A stretch of 64,000 nt of DNA from Rehmannia glutinosa (taxonomy: Eukaryota; Streptophyta; Magnoliopsida; Lamiales; Orobanchaceae): contig CM071929.1 of the NCBI GenBank assembly GCA_016081115.2, positions 1,984,001 to 2,048,000 of the forward strand. The letters are read 5' to 3'. The notes under the pieces were generated by a model. It was given only the letters and a program-made list of their open reading frames with translations, made no database searches and was not told where the DNA came from. Position numbers and translations under genes: made by a program. This document shows positions 33,769 through 46,697 of the stretch, piece by piece. Positions within the stretch are counted from its first letter, which is position 1. Each line of letters begins with the position of its first letter.

Positions 33769-34990
33769 TAACTTTTATATGAACCGCCTCATGCATAATT
33801 TTGTAAATAAAAAACATGCAATTTTTCATGGATTTAGATTCGGATTGAAATTCTATTTGAATATACATATCGTCTCATACAAATTTTTGGATAATTTTTA
33901 TAAATCATTTGTTGCCTTTACATCCTTTATTTTCATTTATAGTATTTTCCACGCAATTGACAATTACTGTCGTTACATGTGATTCTTACTTCTTGATTTT
34001 ATGTGATATAAATTCCTAAAAGCTATAGCGATAAATCTATTATTTTCTTTAAGAAAAAGATAAGGCAAATACATACGAGTAATATTTCTGGATCAATCAA
34101 TAAAACAAAAGAAATCATCGCTTTTAAATACTCAACTTCAAATTATCTAAGATTTTAGGATCCATTATTCTTGAATAAATATAATTATTGAAACACGAAG
34201 TCCCAAAATAAAAATTGGTGAGTAACTTGATTTCTTATAGCGCTCCTAACAAAAATCTAGCAGGTACAACCTAACTCCCTTTGTATCGTGACCATTTTGA
34301 ATATTTTATTTTGAAAAAATCACATGTATATGTCATGATGTAACACTTATCACAATCCAATATGAATTGGGTATCATCTCACTTCCCCAACTAAAGTCCT
34401 AAAGCATCTCAAACATGAAATTTTGTATTCAATTCCGTGAATTGTGTGCTTATTTTATGAATTACTTGTATGTTCATTACTTATTGATAGAGTTGTCGAA
34501 AGTCGAAACTAGCTCGATCTTTGATAGGTTGGGCCAGACTGTGTTACCCACTAGCCCAAAATCACGATCGGTCCGATTTTTCTTGTGTATTTTATAGGTG
34601 GGGCTAGATTTAGGCCTCCAAAATGGTGACCCAGTGAAATTTCATTCTGGCCCGGCCCAATTTTTCCTTTGTCCCAACGAACGAACGAGCACATATCCTG
34701 CCCGGCCTGGCCAATTTGACACACTACTTATTGATGGTTGTCTGCCATAAATTAAGCTAACAGCAAGCACACATCACTATCAAACGTGGATAACATAAAC
34801 CCTGCTAATCCCAGATGTCGCAATTATCAACACACGGACAAAGTGTCTCAGCTACCTCGCTGCCTGGCGTAAGCATTAGGCTAATAATAGTCCCCAGGTT
34901 TTGAGCTGTATTTAAGTGGTAGCTAGACTTTTCAAAAAAAGAGAAAAAGAAAAAAATAAAGTGGTAGCAAGAAAGTTCTGAAGTACGTCA
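33769..34990. other. Upstream flank of TPS1
   Basis: AT-rich, with a small dispersed repeat at 33,780-33,890 and a stretch rich in ggcccggcccaa words at 34,540-34,720 that may be an hAT remnant. I could not identify a TATA box for TPS1 with confidence. Confidence 0.35.
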
Positions 34991-35032
34991 AATTGTACAC
35001 CTAGTAACTAAAATCCCTTTGGTTTCATCTGC

Positions 35033-35218
35033 ATGGCTGAGCGACTCTACATACCTTGGGAAGCTTACACGAGGATTCGTCTTCGCTCTCTCTGTAACTC
35101 TGCTAGTTGTACTGTTTCTCTGCCACCCGGCGAATCTTTCAACCACCACCCTGCTCTTTTTTTCTCTTTCCTTTGTGGTTTTCACTTCGTGCTGTTGAGA
35201 GCTCCGCAGCGTCATTGA
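35033..35218 (+). other. Possible upstream ORF in the TPS1 leader
   Basis: An ATG-started frame of 61 codons (MAERLYIPWEAYTRIRLRSL) lies entirely in the inferred 5' leader exon, ahead of the donor at 35,241. If the transcript begins upstream of 35,033 it would be an upstream ORF. No conserved peptide is recognised, and it may have no function. Confidence 0.25.
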
Positions 35219-35240
35219 GAGGGTTTTTGGATCGAATTGG

Positions 35241-35947
35241 GTGAGACCCGTCATTTTGTGTTGCTCTTTTTTTTTTGTTTAATTTTTTTTTTTTTCGAAT
35301 TGTTGGTGTTTATTTGATCAGTAATTTGTATGGGTTTTTTGGGATATACTGTGGTTTTACTTAGGAAGCATCTCATTTCTTTGAGCTAATTTCTACCCCT
35401 TAGACCCGTGCATTTTTTTGTTTTTTCCTGTATTGGTCCTGTATTTGCTTCATCTGGCTCGAAATTGTTTGATTGTTCTACATGCAATGTGTTTGTGTTT
35501 TGATTAGATTCAAAAAATTTAACGAATACACTCCATTATTTGTTCTGTTTGTTTCTCTCTCGGTGATGTGCTGTGAATATGTCCATGGGTTTACATGTCT
35601 GTGTTTCTTTATTTGTGAAGGAAAACATTCACACTGTAACTTTGGAAAACATTATGGGTGGTCGATGGTAGACCCCAAATTTTCACCCTCAGACAATTCT
35701 GTGGATGCCTTTTTCTCTGTCATCTCTTTCTTTGTCTGTCCTTGCCTACTTATAATTTTGATTGGTATATATGCAAATTACCCTTCGATATCGACATTCA
35801 TTGTAGAAAACAAAAACCAATACTTATTGATATAACTTTTGCAATTACTGCTTTTGGAAAATTGTGCATTTAGTACTTATCCATAGCATCATGCTTGAGA
35901 GAATTTTTGTTGTGAGTACTTCTCAATTTGTGCTAATCAAAATGCAG
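35241..35947 (+). other. TPS1 5' leader intron
   Basis: The donor is GG|gtgaga at 35,241 and the acceptor is aatgcag| at 35,947, giving a 707-base intron in the untranslated leader. The 3' part (35,790-35,947) is conserved in the TPS1 duplicate at 15,660-15,830, including the acceptor, which supports the junction. Confidence 0.65.
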
Positions 35948-36011
35948 GGCAATTGCTCATACTTGAACTGTATTGAAGCCCAATTTGGAGGTTTTACTCA
36001 GAGCTGCCCAT

Positions 36012-39000
36012 ATGCCTGGGAACAAGTATAACGACAACTCACAAGTTCTCAGTACTCGAGTTGGGAGGCTCTTGAGAGAAAGAGAGCTGAGAAGGAGCAA
36101 CAGAGTTCCTTCCTTAATTGATGGAAACAATGATGTTAACCGAGGCGTTGAGATATCCGAGCATGATATCTCAGGGACTTCTTCCTACGTAGAACAGTAT
36201 TTGGAAGGAGCTGTCCAAGCACTTAATGAAGGGTGGGAAAGGCCTGATGGGAGGCCTATCAGACAGAGACTGCTAGTGGTTGCTAATAGACTTCCTGTAT
36301 CTGCAGTGCGGAGAGGGGAGGATTGTTGGTCACTCGAGATAAGTGCAGGAGGTCTGGTCAGCGCTCTTTTGGGTGAGCCATTCAGTGTGCCTTCTTTCTG
36401 TTTGTAAATTTTTATTCACTTAAGAAATTGGACTATGGTGTATGCGCAGCACCTAATGCTATTAAGTGTCACTTGTAGGTGTTAAGGAGTTTGAAGCGCG
36501 ATGGATCGGTTGGGCAGGTGTAAATGTGCCAGACGAGGTTGGGCAAAGGGCACTTACTAGAGCGCTTGCTGAGAAGGTGCATATTTGAACCTTTCTGATT
36601 CTGGAATATTCATTTCAATCTTCCCCGAGTGTGTGTGTGTGTGTGTGTGTGCGCATGATATTGCTGTTTAAATGTACTCTTTTTAATCATTCCAGAGGTG
36701 CATTCCTGTTTTCCTTGACGAAGAGATTGTTCATCAGTATTACAATGGATATTGCAATAATATATTATGGCCTCTTTTCCACTATCTTGGACTTCCACAA
36801 GAAGATCGCCTTGCTACTACCAGGAGCTTTCAGTCTCAGTTTACTGCATATCAGAAGGCAAACCAAATGTTTGCTGATGTTGTAAACAAACATTATGAAG
36901 AGGGTGATGTTGTTTGGTGTCATGACTATCACTTAATGTTCCTTCCGAAATGTCTGAAGGATTACAACAGCAAGATGAAAGTTGGGTGGTTTCTGCATAC
37001 TCCCTTTCCATCTTCTGAAATCCACCGGACTTTGCCATCTCGATCAGAACTACTACGTGCAGTTCTAGCTGCCGATTTAGTGGGGTAATACTTATGTCGC
37101 TCCATTAACTAATCTTAACATCCAGCATTTTAGCATTGTTTATGATGGATACAACTGCAAATTCCTAGCTGTAGATTACTGGAATATATTTAATTCTCTA
37201 ACTATAAAGTATGCCCAGGAACCAAGCTTATGTTCCTCTCTTTCTTCTTGTTTTCTTATATGCTTTAATATTTTGGTTGCTTTACATATAATAGAACATT
37301 TTGTCTATAACGTTAAAAAATTATTAAACATCACTCATTTTCGTCAACTAACTTTTACTTACAAGCAGCCTATACTTAATTCTATCAAATAGTCAAGCAG
37401 ATGAAGATCTGTTGCTTTATGCCTGCCATTGTTTTCGCTGGAGCCTTATCAAAATTAAAAGTCGGCTTATGCGCAATAAACCTTTGTTAAGAATTAGTTG
37501 ATTATTAGAAAACAAGCTCTACTCAAGGTTTCAAACTTAGGACATTTTGATTAACTTTTAACTCTTTCTGTTATAAGAATGCATCTTAAATTATATGACT
37601 CTATATGTCAACTAAATTGCGTAAGCCATAAGAATGCATATCTTAATAAACTCCTAATGGCCCATGAAGAAAAAACATGTGTTGAATCATGTATTTGTTT
37701 ACCTCAACCCTTACACATTTCCCTCTTGATTTACTTGAGTTTATTATCATCGCAGTCTTCTGAGTAGGTGCATCTTGTAATCCCTTTCATATGAGTCCAA
37801 CTTTCTTAGTATGATATGGCTTTCTGACGTTGCATGTGTGCTGCTGCGTCTTCTCAATCTTATATGGTACTTGCTTACTTTATTTATGCCAGTTTCCACA
37901 CATATGATTATGCGAGACACTTCGTAAGTGCTTGTACTCGTATTCTCGGACTTGAAGGTACTCCTGAAGGAGTAGAGGATCAAGGGAGACTAACTCGTGT
38001 GGCTGCGGTATGTTCTCATGAATTTTCATTGAATATTCCCTATTCATGATATTTAACTTGCTCTTTGTAATTGTGCCGTATGCTAACACTTGAAAAGTTG
38101 CGCCCATGAACTACTCATAAATCATCATGGCCTCACATGTTTCTTCTGTATCTGTTGTACACAGTTCCCTATAGGTATTGATTCAGAAAGGTTCATCCGT
38201 GCTCTTGAAGTTCCTAAAGTACAGGAACACATTAAAGAATTAAAAGAAAGATTTTCTGGAAGAAAGGTTTGTTCTCTATTGCCCTCCTATCTTCCTCCTT
38301 GCTCTTTGTGGGAAGTGTGCAGGAAATTTGTCTCACCCCTGAAACTTTGTTGTTTATATAATACATGGCTTTTAGTTTAACTAGTGTCTTGGTTCTTTAT
38401 CTCGCGATACCAGTATATTTTAGGGAGATAGAGTAAGTATCTGCTAACCAATCTGGTAAAACTTTTACTTGTTCAGTCTTGGGCAGAGATTGATACAACT
38501 CAAATGTTTTCATCTCCACTTAGTAATTTGTTTCACCTTTCTCACAAGTTCTTCCATTCTGTTCACTAACTCTGAAGTATATATTTCTTACAGGTAATGC
38601 TGGGTGTGGATCGTCTTGATATGATTAAAGGAATCCCTCAAAAGATACTAGCATTTGAAAAATTTCTGGAGGAAAACCCATACTGGCGTGATAAGGTTGT
38701 TTTGCTGCAAATTGCTGTGCCAACAAGAACTGATGTTCCTGAATGTATGGTCTTTAGATAGCTTCATCATATTTTACTTCCAAATTTCTTTGTTTTCTCC
38801 TTGCATGTTGGCATGTCATATAGTTTATGTTTTCTGATATCTACAGATCAAAAACTTACGAGCCAGGTTCATGAGATTGTTGGGCGGATCAATGGCAGAT
38901 TTGGAACTTTGACGGCTGTTCCAATTCACCATCTGGTTAGCATTTTCTTCAGCAGTTATCAGTTATTTGGCTTCTTAAAATTGTGTCCACGTACACATAG

Positions 39001-42000
39001 ATATGTAACTCTTGAATTTCCCTTTTTGCTAAAAAAATATTGTCTAATTCAACACAACTTCTCATATAGAGACCAGCATGTAGTGATGAATAATTTAGGA
39101 CTTAAATCACTTCCATATTTTCATATTACTTTTAGGGAGATATTTATTTATCTTTTGCTCAAACTAAAAAAGTTCCTCTTGTAGATTTTAGTTGGGTTTA
39201 TCTCACCCTTTTGTTCGGTATATTAACTACTTCTAGAAAACTCTATTAACTGAGAAACTAGGCGTTCAAGTTCTGTCAAATGGTCAAACGGCATTTCTAA
39301 ACTTACATAGACTTGAGAATTAATCATATAGAGCATGCTAAATATATTAGGTGAGTCAGTACTGCGCATTCTCAATTTGCTTTTGCTTTTGCTTATCATA
39401 TGCCAGTCATCTTTCCATGTTTGATGTAGTAACAGAATTCTAGGCATTGAAGCTTGCATGTATATTTTTTGAGATATTTGAAGCAAATTATTGTTTTTCT
39501 GCAGGATCGTTCTCTTGACTTTCATGCCTTGTGTGCACTGTATGCTGTCACTGGTAATAATAGCTGTCAGTTAAATATATGTTCCTAGTTTTGTTTCTTT
39601 GCTTTAGAAGTGACCACCCATCTGCTAACATAGCGAACTGATAATATGTTGACGGAAGAGCCAAATCGTCTTAAACCATGCAACAATTAGTTGGGGGAGT
39701 GGAGAAAGCACAAATTATCTCTCTCTTATACTACTTGAATGAAGTCTTTATTTCAATTTCTCATTTTCTTTCCGATAGTTCTTTAGTCATGCAATACTGA
39801 AATCCTTTGAGCTATTTAAGTGGTAATCATGTAATATCTTATGGTATTCCATGATTTCTGCTAAAAGTTTGAATGATTTGTGTTTAGAGCTTGATGAAAA
39901 ATATGCTTTATATCAGACATGATATATAGGGCATGCAGTATTAGAAAACAACGAAGTTGGACAGAAATATGATTACACAAAACGGAGTTCCATTAATTTC
40001 GACAGTGGAAATGAAAGCAACGTAGAAAATCAGGGGAACGTGCTCATTTTTCTGTGTTATTTTTTGGTAGTCATAAATCTTTTCAAAGATATACCAGATA
40101 CAGTCAAATTGTAGTTTTGTTTTCCTTTTCCTTCTTTCTCTATATTAGGGACTGACAAGTGACCACTTCCTCGAATCACTGGATCTTCTTAGGCTGTCAT
40201 AGTGTACATTGATAATGAGACCTGTGTTGGGGATTTTTTTAAAGCTAGTGCAGTATTTTTCATCACATTAGTTTATCCATTCAGTGAACCTAGCCAACTC
40301 GACTCTTCTATCTGTACTTCCAATGCTTTGAGTTACCATGTAGCTGGTTTGCTCAGTTCCTCCAGAATACAAATTTGTGGTATTCAAATAATTATCAAAT
40401 CATGATAGAAATTGTTTTATGGTTATTGTTAAGCCACATTGAAGATGGGAAACTTGCAAACAATCCTGTCTTATTAAATTTGAAATATTGGTTCTTGGAT
40501 CAAATATGAAGCTCTTAGAAATTATCTAGGTTCTTCAATACACTGCAATTGGTAGTTGATACCAGATCAAATTTAAATTGGAAGCCAAAAGGTATCAATG
40601 CATTTTTTAACTTAAGTGTCAACCAATTATAAATTCTAGCCTCAAAATGCAGACGCAAATTTCCTGCTACCTCAGATCCCAAACTCCACCATTTATGTAC
40701 TCTTTTTTGTAGATTATAATGTTTTCTTAATACTGAATATGTGGTTTAATATTAACTGATTTGTTGATTTAAAATTAAACTGGAGCAATATGTTGACTGA
40801 TGGTTGAATTGATTCATCAGACGTAGCACTCGTCACATCTTTGCGGGATGGAATGAATCTTGTCAGCTATGAGTTTGTGGCATGTCAAGATTCCAAAAGA
40901 GGGGTTCTCATCCTCAGTGAAGTAACCATCACACTCTGTAATTTATTTTACACAGTTCTCTCATCTCTGTTTGATTAATAATCTGCTCCCTATTTTGATT
41001 GTCACCAGCAAATGCATGTTTTAATGCCATGATAGTTTTGTATTGTTTGAAGAACGAAATAACTGCACAGGTGTTTTAAATTCCTACAACTCGGCTTCTC
41101 GACAACATTTGTTTCTTGGTTATTTTCAAAGTTGCATAGATCACTTAAATGTATCTCGTTACTCTTGGCTGAGGTTCTTACTCTGCATTAGCTGGTGAAT
41201 ATATAATGTTATCTTGTCAAAAAAAAATCATAATTATCTTTTTTCTGGTGGGACTTTTTCATTTTTTATTGTCTGGTAATGCTTCCGTTTCACCACTGTA
41301 ATAAATCCTTTTGGTGAACTTTAGTTTGCTGGAGCAGCACAGTCTCTTGGTGCTGGAGCAATTCTCGTAAACCGTGGAACATCACTGAAGTGGCTTCTGC
41401 AATAGGCCAAGCTCTGAATATGCCCGCTGAAGAAAGAGAGAAACGTCATCGGCATAACTTTGAGCATGTGACAACGCATACTGCTCAACAATGGGCTGAA
41501 TTCTTTGTAAGGTAAGTAAACAATGAGAAGGTGCCTTTTGAATATGCCTGCTGATTTTGGGCATGATGTTAGTAGCCGAGTAAGCTAAAGTATTGTCCAG
41601 AAGTCTTGAAGTTTCACCCACATCCTCTGCTCGAATCTCAGATCTAAGATTATACCATCTGGCCATCTGGGGTAAGTAGTTTATGGCTAACTAACGAGCA
41701 TAGAGAAATAGTCTCTCTTTTTGAAAGGGTCATAAAGTATAGACATCTCATTCTGCCTGGGAAACATCGCACCATTTGCAATATATCACTCTCCTACATG
41801 GCAGGGATCAATATGTGAAGCCTTCTATTCATTTGCATATGAACCGTTGTGGAGCTTTTGAATCATTTTGAAGTAGTGAAGAATGAGAGGAGAGACAGTA
41901 AGGATTGAGTTTCAGAGTTGATTATTTGATGTTAGGTTTCTTAAGAAAATTTCTTGCTGTTGGTATCGAAACTAATTCCCCTATATTACTGAGGTTGATA

Positions 42001-45000
42001 CTAAGGATTCAGTTTTCTTACATTTCCTAGGTTTTGTGTTTGCACTTGTAGGATGAGAAAAGATACTCAGTTAATTGTGTGCTTTAATGGCCTTGCTTAG
42101 TTGCCATATGGAGATTTACTTGCATAGTGGATACTGTCCTTTGTATATGAAACTGATAGAACCTTTCAATACACTGCGTATGCTTGCAGTGAACTGAATG
42201 ATACTGTTATTGAGGCACAGCAGAGAATAAGAAAAGTTCCGCCCCAACTTGTAGTCAGTGATGCAATCAGGCGTTACTTGCAGTCTAATAATCGGTTGCT
42301 TATACTGGTATGCTCCATTTTAATTGTGGAGTTATAAATTTTACATCAGATTTACATCAGAATGACTGAGTAGATATGTTTAGTTGTACCCCACTACCAC
42401 AAAAATGCTAATGTTATGTAGTCGCTGTTAATTGAAGCTTCACATCGAGTGTTCTCTCTCGATATATTTATCTCAAGTCTACAATAGCTTGTGCAATTAT
42501 AGTATCATAATACCATGATACTTTATAATTTTCATGCAATGCTTTCTTTGACATAATTTTTCAAATTTATTTCCTGCCTTCTATTTGTGAAATTGTGTAG
42601 GAAAAAAAAAGTTGAAGGGAATCGAAGTATGAAAGCCAGGGATTTTGAAGTGGAGAGGGGGGGAGGACATCATACTTGAAGATACAAAGCAGAAATGTGG
42701 TTGTTTTACTGTTGGTTTGCGCAATAAAAAGAAAAAAGAAAAACAAACTGATCTATGACAGGAATAAAACAGACTTTTAGGTCATAAATAAGGGGATGAC
42801 ATGGGACTTTTAATGGGGGCAAGCTCTTTCACTAAAATAAGGGAGAATATGGCAACTTCATGGTGGGCGGGGATCTTATTTTTCCATTAATTATGTGTAA
42901 TCCAAAATAATTGGAGGGTGGGGGAAAGGAGGGTGCACCCTTCTCTCTGCCTCCACTCACCCCATTATCCTATTTCACTCACATTGAGCAATCTAATTAT
43001 GCTTAATAGTAATGCACATTTTCATTCTTGTTTACTGTCATCAAACAGGGTTTTAATGTTACACTGACCGAACCAATTGAAACTCCTGGAAGAAGGGGAG
43101 ATCAGATCAAAGAAATGGAACTTAAATTGCATCCGAGTTGAAAGGACCTCTTACAATGCTTTGTAGTGACCCAAATACAACAATCGTGGTCCTTAGTGGA
43201 AGCGACAGAAGTGTCCTAGATGATGTATGCCACCAACCTTCTTTGGCCTTTTTGTTTCAGAGCATATGTAACTGATAAATTAATTGCTTTCAGAACTTCG
43301 GGAGTACAACATGTGGTTAGCAGCTGAGAATGGGATGTTTCTAAGATCCACAAAAGGAGAATGGATGACGACAATGCCAGAGCACTTGAATATGGACTGG
43401 GTTGACAGCGTAAAGGTATGAAGAGCTATACACACATGTATCATCGCTATATAATTCTCATAACCTATAAATTACTTGGTGCTTTGGACAACTATTTCAG
43501 CATGTTTTTGAGTATTTTACTGAAAGAACTCCGAGATCACATTTTGAACGTCGTGAGACTTCACTTGTATGGAACTACAAGTACGCAGGTAATGAGTACA
43601 ATGATGTTTTGTCCCTGCTAAGTTGATATTCATACCCTACATCTTCTAATTGTTTGTTCTCCATTCATTTTCCTTTTTCTGTCGTATATAAGATGTTGAA
43701 TTTGGAAGATTGCAAGCTAGAGACATGCTGCAGCATCTCTGGACTGGTCCAATTTCTAACTCGTCAGTTGATGTTGTCCAAGGAAGCCGCTCGGTTGAGG
43801 TGCGAGCAGTTGGTGTCACAAAGGTAGCTACATCTCTTGAATATTTCAGTGTTTTTATTATATTCAGTGTACCTACATGTCTTCTAATTTTATTTGTAAT
43901 TTTTTTCCTGTTCTTCTCCTTCCTGTGTACAGGGAGCGGCTATTGACCGTATATTGGGAGAGATTGTTCATAGTAAATCCATCTATACGCCAATAGATTA
44001 TGTCTTGTGCATAGGGCATTTCTTAGGAAAGGTATACTTTACTTCCCGTGGTACAAAATTTCTATCATAATCCTGTCAATGGCTTTAAATTTTTCACATT
44101 TGCGGCTGGACCAAGTCATTTACTTCCCATTGCCTTTCTGTTCTATTTAGCAAATTTTGACACGAATATGTAGAAATTTTAGGCATACTTTCAATCACAT
44201 TAATGAGTAAGAATTTATCATCATAAAACTAAGTTGACCTTGTAAAAATACCAAGATACATAATACCTTCTAATAGCAATAACACTTAAATCCCTTGTAC
44301 TAGAGTTCTTGACAGGGAGTGTGATCAAATCTTAGAACAAATTATTTTCCTATTTCTACAAAGAAGTATATTAATGAGGTAGATACATTAAGCAACCTAA
44401 AAAACATTTATGGTTTTCAAATACAATGTTTTTTTACCTCATAATTTGAAGGTAAATTTACCGAAATTTCAAACTTCAGTTATCAATTCCCTTTGGTGCC
44501 AGAAGCTAAGCACCTACTAAAATTTACTTCTATTTCCTCTTCGAAATCTGTGGTTGCCCACAAATGTCTGTAAGGCTCGTTTGGTTTTGTTTTGAGGATT
44601 ATTTTTCAGTTTTCAATATTTTAATTGAGTTTTCAAGGTTCTACTGGTTCTTGTGGGAATATATTTGGATGTCGGATGGTTTTTATAATCATCCCTTATT
44701 ATATGATTTATTTTTGTTTGTGGTATTGTGCTATCTTTGCTCTAGGACGAGGATGTGTACACATTTTTCGAACCAGAACTTCCCCCTGATTCATTGGGGC
44801 TACCAAGAACAAAGGTAACTGATGCAATTAAGCTTTCTGTTGAGAAACGGGCAGCTCAAAAGTTTCCCTCTGGAAGAAGCAACTCCAAGCCTCAGGGTAA
44901 GAGCCAGCAACATGGGTCGAACCCGGACAAGAAATCAACCACTGGTGCCGCTGGGAGCAGCAAGCGTTCATCAGCAGAAAATACCTCTTGGAATGTGCTC

Positions 45001-45132
45001 GATCTGAAAAAGGAAAACTATTTCTCTTGTGCTGTTGGCCGAACTCGTACAAATGCACGGTATCTGCTCAATACGTCGGATGACGTGGTTACATTTCTCA
45101 AGGAGTTAGCAGAAGCAGCCTTCTCTAACTAG
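36012..45132 (+). CDS. TPS1: Trehalose-6-phosphate synthase, class I (TPS1), three frame breaks
   Basis: It makes trehalose-6-phosphate from UDP-glucose and glucose-6-phosphate in the cytosol. The product is a sugar-status signal acting with SnRK1. Seventeen coding exons: 36012-36372, 36479-36576, 36696-37084, 37893-38007, 38165-38266, 38594-38744, 38847-38935, 39505-39553, 40821-40921, 41325-41511, 42190-42307, 43049-43224, 43294-43415, 43501-43588, 43693-43823, 43933-44031, 44746-45132. The N-terminus MPGNKYN with an RLLRERELRR stretch is specific to class I. The GT20 domain runs from LLVVANRLPVSAVRRGED to about residue 560. The C-terminal phosphatase-like domain has LGFNVTLTEP, not DxDxT, so it is inactive. 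Length is about 921 residues. One base is missing in exon 10 (41,371-41,374), exon 12 (43,133-43,135) and exon 13 (43,300-43,303). All other exon phases fit exactly. Confidence 0.93.
36632..36651. repeat. (TG)n microsatellite in TPS1 intron 2
   Basis: About ten TG units lie between coding exons 2 and 3. Confidence 0.85.
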
Positions 45133-46697
45133 TCTTCATCATATTGAGTTCGTGATAAGCTATGGAATAGTCTAAAGCCCTTTTAAGTTAAAAGCTTTGT
45201 AATTATAACACCTATACCTGTTGGTTTCATTTTCACTAAGTGCTTATGCAGGAGGACTATTTTCTTCTTCCTCATTTGTTTGTCTATTTTTTCCCCCTTT
45301 CTGTAGAAGTACTTTGCAGCTGTGTGAGTGTGTGTATGTGCGCCATGGTATGCTTTAGATTCCAATTGGAGTATGGTGTACTGTTGCATCATATAGGTCT
45401 GGCTATATCTATCTGGAAGACAGAAATCGACCAGTCGGAAATGCAGTGTGTAAGAATCCTCTAAAAAGCTTCATCGATGAAGTTGTGAAAAATCTTTTAT
45501 ACGAACACTACGGGTAAACTTTTCTGGTGTAATTGAGGGAAATGAAAGCTGGTTTTTGAGCAAATGGAGTTTGCTTGAAAATAGATTTTGTGGACTAACT
45601 CCTATAAAGATTGTGATGGTGTCCGGTTAAAAGGTCATTTTTGTCTTTCTGCTGCCTAACATACTTTATCTCCTTTTCACTTATGTGTTGCCAAATCATG
45701 GAACTTCATCAAACGGTACACTTCCAAAGAAATGAAACTAGCATTACCTAGGGGTGGCAAACACGACAAGATAAACCAACCCAAGTTCTTGAGAAAAACT
45801 CAAATCCGAACACGAGAAAACCTAAACCCAAACACGATTGACACGAGTTTGACGCTTAATGCTATCAATTTTTCTAAAACATAGTTAATTTATATGGTAA
45901 CAAATTTATGATGTATTTCAAGCATAACCCAAAATTAAAAACAACCCCAATCTGATGACCCAATTACAACCCCTAGCATTACCCATTTTCACTCTTCTTA
46001 TTAAACATCCTTGCTAGAGTGGTGCACTTTTGAGCAAATGGAAAATATAATTACATTTGTTTTGTGTGAGTGGTAATAAATTTATAGTTGTCACATGGGG
46101 ATTGATTTGGTTTCAGTCAAATTAGGTCTGAACTGTATAGATTCCTCAAATGAGCATGTGAGTTGGGCTTGGAGCATCTGTACTGTAAACCCAATAAACA
46201 GCAATAGGAACTCTAACCCTAAATGAAAACCTATTTGTACAGTAGAAGGTCATCCAAAATTGAAGAATTTGAAAATAGAGCAGCAGTTTTTGGGCCAGTC
46301 AACCACAAAACAAGGGACAATTTATACATCCTGAAAAATATTTCAACTAAATTCTTCAGTTGGTGAAGCAAATTACTTATTCATATGTAAAGGAGTATCA
46401 AATCCAAATAAGTCACATTTAATAGTATCCAAATATTACAACCACAAAAGACATGCATAAGCAACAACATGGCAGACATGCTTTTTATAGGGCAGAATTC
46501 TGCAAAATTAACACATGATTTCATATAAATGTAAATGGACACATCCTGTGGAACCATCTCCCTCAACATACCATATTCTAAAAGTCAAGAGAAAAAAGAA
46601 CCAGAAAAAATGAGCTGGTGTGAACTAAGCTAACATACAGAGGTAACAGGGGTACCAAAATGCAAAATCAGCCCATAGGTTTGACGATCGAAAACAC
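45133..46697. other. Convergent 3' region between TPS1 and the RHM gene
   Basis: The two genes face each other tail to tail with 1.57 kb between stop codons. The interval must hold both 3' UTRs. Apart from the small hAT element at 45,749-45,975 I recognise nothing in it. Confidence 0.5.
45749..45975. mobile_element. Small hAT-type MITE with 8-bp target duplication
   Basis: It starts TAGGGGTGGCAAACACG and ends ACAACCCCTA. The flanks gcattacc (45,741-45,748) and gcattacc (45,976-45,983) are identical. It has no coding capacity. A related terminus (aagggtggcaattt, then ttgccactcc) borders the element at 57,943-59,860. Confidence 0.82.

Noticed and set aside
34988..35254. Minus-strand ORF of 88 codons across the TPS1 leader
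   Set aside because: It is antisense to the inferred leader exon and has no recognisable domain.
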